A stretch of 14,807 bases of DNA from JACCQS01 sp050999295. GTDB taxonomy: Bacteria > Actinomycetota > Actinomycetes > Mycobacteriales > Geodermatophilaceae. Below, piece by piece: positions 13,719 to 14,807 of the stretch. A program made the position numbers and the translations under genes. Below the pieces are notes generated by a model. That model ran no database searches and was not told where the DNA came from. It saw only the letters and a list, made by a program, of their open reading frames with translations. Location: positions 1-14,807 of the forward strand of contig JBPCPI010000010.1 of assembly GCA_050999295.1 (NCBI GenBank), written 5' to 3'. The stretch's first letter is position 1, and every line of letters starts with the position of its first letter.

Positions 13719-14298
13719 CGCCACGCGCGGTCAACGCCCCGAGGATCGGGAGCAGGGCCCGGGCAATCGCATCCCCCACGTTTTGAAACTTGTCGAGGCT
13801 CCCGCCGATCGGATCGAAAATGTCGTCGCGTTGCCGGTCCCGATGCACGATGCGGGCGCCGCGCCGCTGGGTCAGCACTGCACGCAGATGCCGCGCTCGA
13901 CTGTCCAGATCGGGGTCGGCGGCGAAGTCGTCGTCCTCCCCATCCTTGAGGAGCGCCGCCGCTTCGCGCAGGGTGAACGTCCGCGTCATAAAGCGAGGAG
14001 AGAGCTGGAGTACGACGCTCCGGTGTTTCCGCGTCATCGTGAGTACCAGATCCGCTTTTTCGATGTCCTCGGCGAGGAGCTGATGTGCCACGAATCCGGT
14101 CGCATCTCCCCCGAGCCCTCTGAGCACCAGCCCAGCCGAGGGCTCGATGGGATGCCCGACAACGGCTCTGGTTCCAGCGCTGCTCGCCGTCAGCACGCCA
14201 CCGAGTGCATCCCCCTCGGCTTGCGAGTAGGCGAGCGTGAGCCGCTCGGCCATGGGTGACCGGCAGATGTTCCCGGTACACACGAATAGGACATGCAC
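13705..14298 (-). CDS. Low-molecular-weight protein tyrosine phosphatase (Wzb/Ptp-like)
   Basis: Dephosphorylates protein tyrosines; in polysaccharide loci it usually counteracts a BY-kinase that controls chain length and export. The product is 197 aa. The P-loop CTGNICRS (Cys7 to Ser14, C-x5-R-S) lies at the N-terminus as in the family, and the general-acid loop appears as DDIFDPIGG near residue 160 (family DP). The central VLTMTRKHRSVVLQLSPR matches the family LVLTMT..H. A charged insert (KDGEDDDFAADPDLDSRARH) precedes the acid loop. The start is a GTG at 14298; TAGAGT six bases upstream looks like a -10 box, suggesting a leaderless mRNA. Its 3' end overlaps the decarboxylase remnant by 14 bases, convergently. 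No partner kinase is in the window. Confidence 0.92.
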   Translation of the reverse strand: MHVLFVCTGNICRSPMAERLTLAYSQAEGDALGGVLTASSAGTRAVVGHPIEPSAGLVLRGLGGDATGFVAHQLLAEDIEKADLVLTMTRKHRSVVLQLSPRFMTRTFTLREAAALLKDGEDDDFAADPDLDSRARHLRAVLTQRRGARIVHRDRQRDDIFDPIGGSLDKFQNVGDAIARALLPILGALTARGVKPG

Positions 14299-14310
14299 TT
14301 GCCGACTCTA
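14299..14310 (-). promoter_or_regulatory. Probable -10 element of the tyrosine phosphatase gene (leaderless)
   Basis: On the minus strand TAGAGT (14310-14305) fits the actinobacterial TAnnnT -10 pattern and lies 6 bases before the GTG start at 14298. No Shine-Dalgarno precedes the GTG, which fits transcription starting at the start codon. The -35 region is not recognisable, so this is a tentative call. Confidence 0.45.
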
Positions 14311-14365
14311 GCTCGCAGGCTGCCCGCCGATACGCTGGTTCAGATTCGCCGCCTTGGCGGGTCTC

Positions 14366-14438
14366 GCCGGCGTGGCGCAATTGGCAGCGCACCCGACTTG
14401 TAATCGGGCGGTTCCCGGTTCAAATCCGGGCGTCGGCT
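14366..14438 (+). tRNA. tRNA-Thr, anticodon TGT
   Basis: A complete cloverleaf of 73 bases can be folded by eye. Acceptor stem: GCCGGCG (14366-14372) with CGTCGGC (14431-14437), one G-T wobble. D-stem: GCGC (14375-14378) with GCGC (14387-14390), loop AATTGGCA. Anticodon stem: CCCGA with TCGGG, loop CTTGTAA and anticodon TGT at 14399-14401. Variable loop of five bases. T-stem: CCCGG with CCGGG, loop TTCAAAT. The discriminator is T and CCA is not encoded. It decodes ACA threonine codons. Confidence 0.95.
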
Positions 14439-14667
14439 CATCTGGATGGACTTCTTCGCCTGAAGCTTGACGTTTCGGCTTCGGCTGATGGCTGACTGAA
14501 TCGTCCTGGGTTTTGTAAGGCTCACGTTCCGTGGGCGTCGAAACCGGGGGGCAAAGGATGGGGGGCCGCTTGCGCATGGACGGAGTCGTCGCGATTCCGA
14601 GGAAGCCAACCTCGGGCTGCGAACTGGCTCTGACGAAGACGGCGCGCGACTTCCAATCGTCGAAGGG

Positions 14668-14696
14668 TTGGTAAAGCGGTAGGTTACATGTAACGT
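14668..14696 (+). promoter_or_regulatory. Promoter and palindromic operator of the antitoxin gene
   Basis: TTGGTA (14668-14673), a 17-base spacer and TAACGT (14691-14696) form a good promoter whose start would fall at or next to the ATG at 14703, so the mRNA is probably leaderless. A perfect 12-bp palindrome, GTTACATGTAAC (14683-14694), overlaps the -10 box. This is the expected layout for an autorepressed toxin-antitoxin operon. Confidence 0.65.
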
Positions 14697-14702
14697 CAAG
14701 CA

Positions 14703-14807
14703 ATGGCATCAACCCGTGACCGCGTACGTGAGCACCGAGAGCGGCTCCGCCAGCAGGGGCTTCGGCCGGTGCAGATCTGGGTGCCCGACGTGCGAGCTCA
14801 CGAGTTT
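14703..14807 (+). CDS. MazE-like antitoxin (DUF3018 type), N-terminal part, cut by window edge
   Basis: The first 35 codons are present and the frame continues past the window end. The sequence MASTRDRVREHRERLRQQG followed by LRPVQIWVPDVRAHEF closely fits the DUF3018/antitoxin MazE family of actinobacteria, where RxxLRxxGLRPVQIWVPD is the hallmark: a helix then a short DNA-binding strand. Such antitoxins neutralise a MazF-type endoribonuclease encoded just downstream, which would lie outside this window. The ATG directly follows the predicted transcription start. The gene follows the tRNA-Thr by about 260 bases; that stretch (14439-14667) holds no gene I can support. Confidence 0.8.
   Translation, partial: MASTRDRVREHRERLRQQGLRPVQIWVPDVRAHEF

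Noticed and set aside
14519..14536. GCTCACG-TTC-CGTGGGC hairpin downstream of the tRNA
   Set aside because: Only 7 bp with a wobble and no T-run; too weak to call as a terminator.
14308..14712. Open frame on the minus strand across the tRNA-Thr containing the peptide TPGFEPGTARLQ
   Set aside because: This is the well-known spurious translation of the complement of a tRNA gene (GFEPGT-like peptide); no real protein is indicated.

Overview
The window is about 14.8 kb of high-GC DNA with dense, often overlapping genes, ATGA and GTG gene junctions, and GTG or TTG starts. Together with a stand-alone LigD polymerase domain, LCP-family protein, urease set without ureE and ArsR-SRPBCC gene pair, this points to an actinobacterium. 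A genus cannot be fixed from sequence alone; the frequent GTACG words would fit Propionibacteriales, but that is only a guess.

Layout. (1) 1-4226, minus strand: a urease operon read ureA-ureB-ureC-ureF-ureG-ureD, with ureD running off the left edge. The genes overlap or nearly touch. The ureG 3' end and ureD 5' end are unusually repeat-rich. (2) 4335-5447: a two-gene ArsR regulator/SRPBCC module on the plus strand, bracketed by two copies of a 72-bp repeat with perfect 12-bp terminal inverted repeats. Its promoter looks leaderless, and a perfect palindrome sits between -35 and -10. A strong hairpin terminator follows. (3) 5481-8838, minus strand: a tightly packed run comprising a decayed PAS/EAL (c-di-GMP) gene, a LigD-type primase-polymerase, an FMN-binding split-barrel protein and a serine beta-lactamase-family gene broken by two compensating frameshifts. 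(4) 9016-14298: an envelope polysaccharide locus. It holds UDP-glucose 6-dehydrogenase (plus), a polyprenyl-phosphate sugar-1-phosphate transferase (minus), an LCP ligase (plus), a collapsed UDP-glucuronate decarboxylase-like gene (plus, remnant) and a low-molecular-weight tyrosine phosphatase (minus). Two tandem 29-bp repeats with covarying palindromes lie upstream of the sugar transferase. (5) 14366-14807: tRNA-Thr(TGT), then the start of a MazE-like antitoxin gene whose predicted promoter carries a perfect 12-bp palindrome on its -10 box and whose transcript looks leaderless.

How the genes work together. UreABC is the nickel enzyme and UreD/F/G are its maturation factors. In the envelope locus, UGD makes UDP-glucuronate, the transferase starts a lipid-linked glycan, the LCP protein would attach the finished polymer to the wall, and the phosphatase is the usual partner of a tyrosine-kinase length regulator that is not in the window. 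The decarboxylase remnant suggests that a UDP-xylose branch once existed here and has been lost.

Three protein genes are visibly broken (beta-lactamase family, PAS/EAL, decarboxylase). Two of them keep both ends and have lost the middle. No CRISPR array, transposase or rRNA gene was seen.
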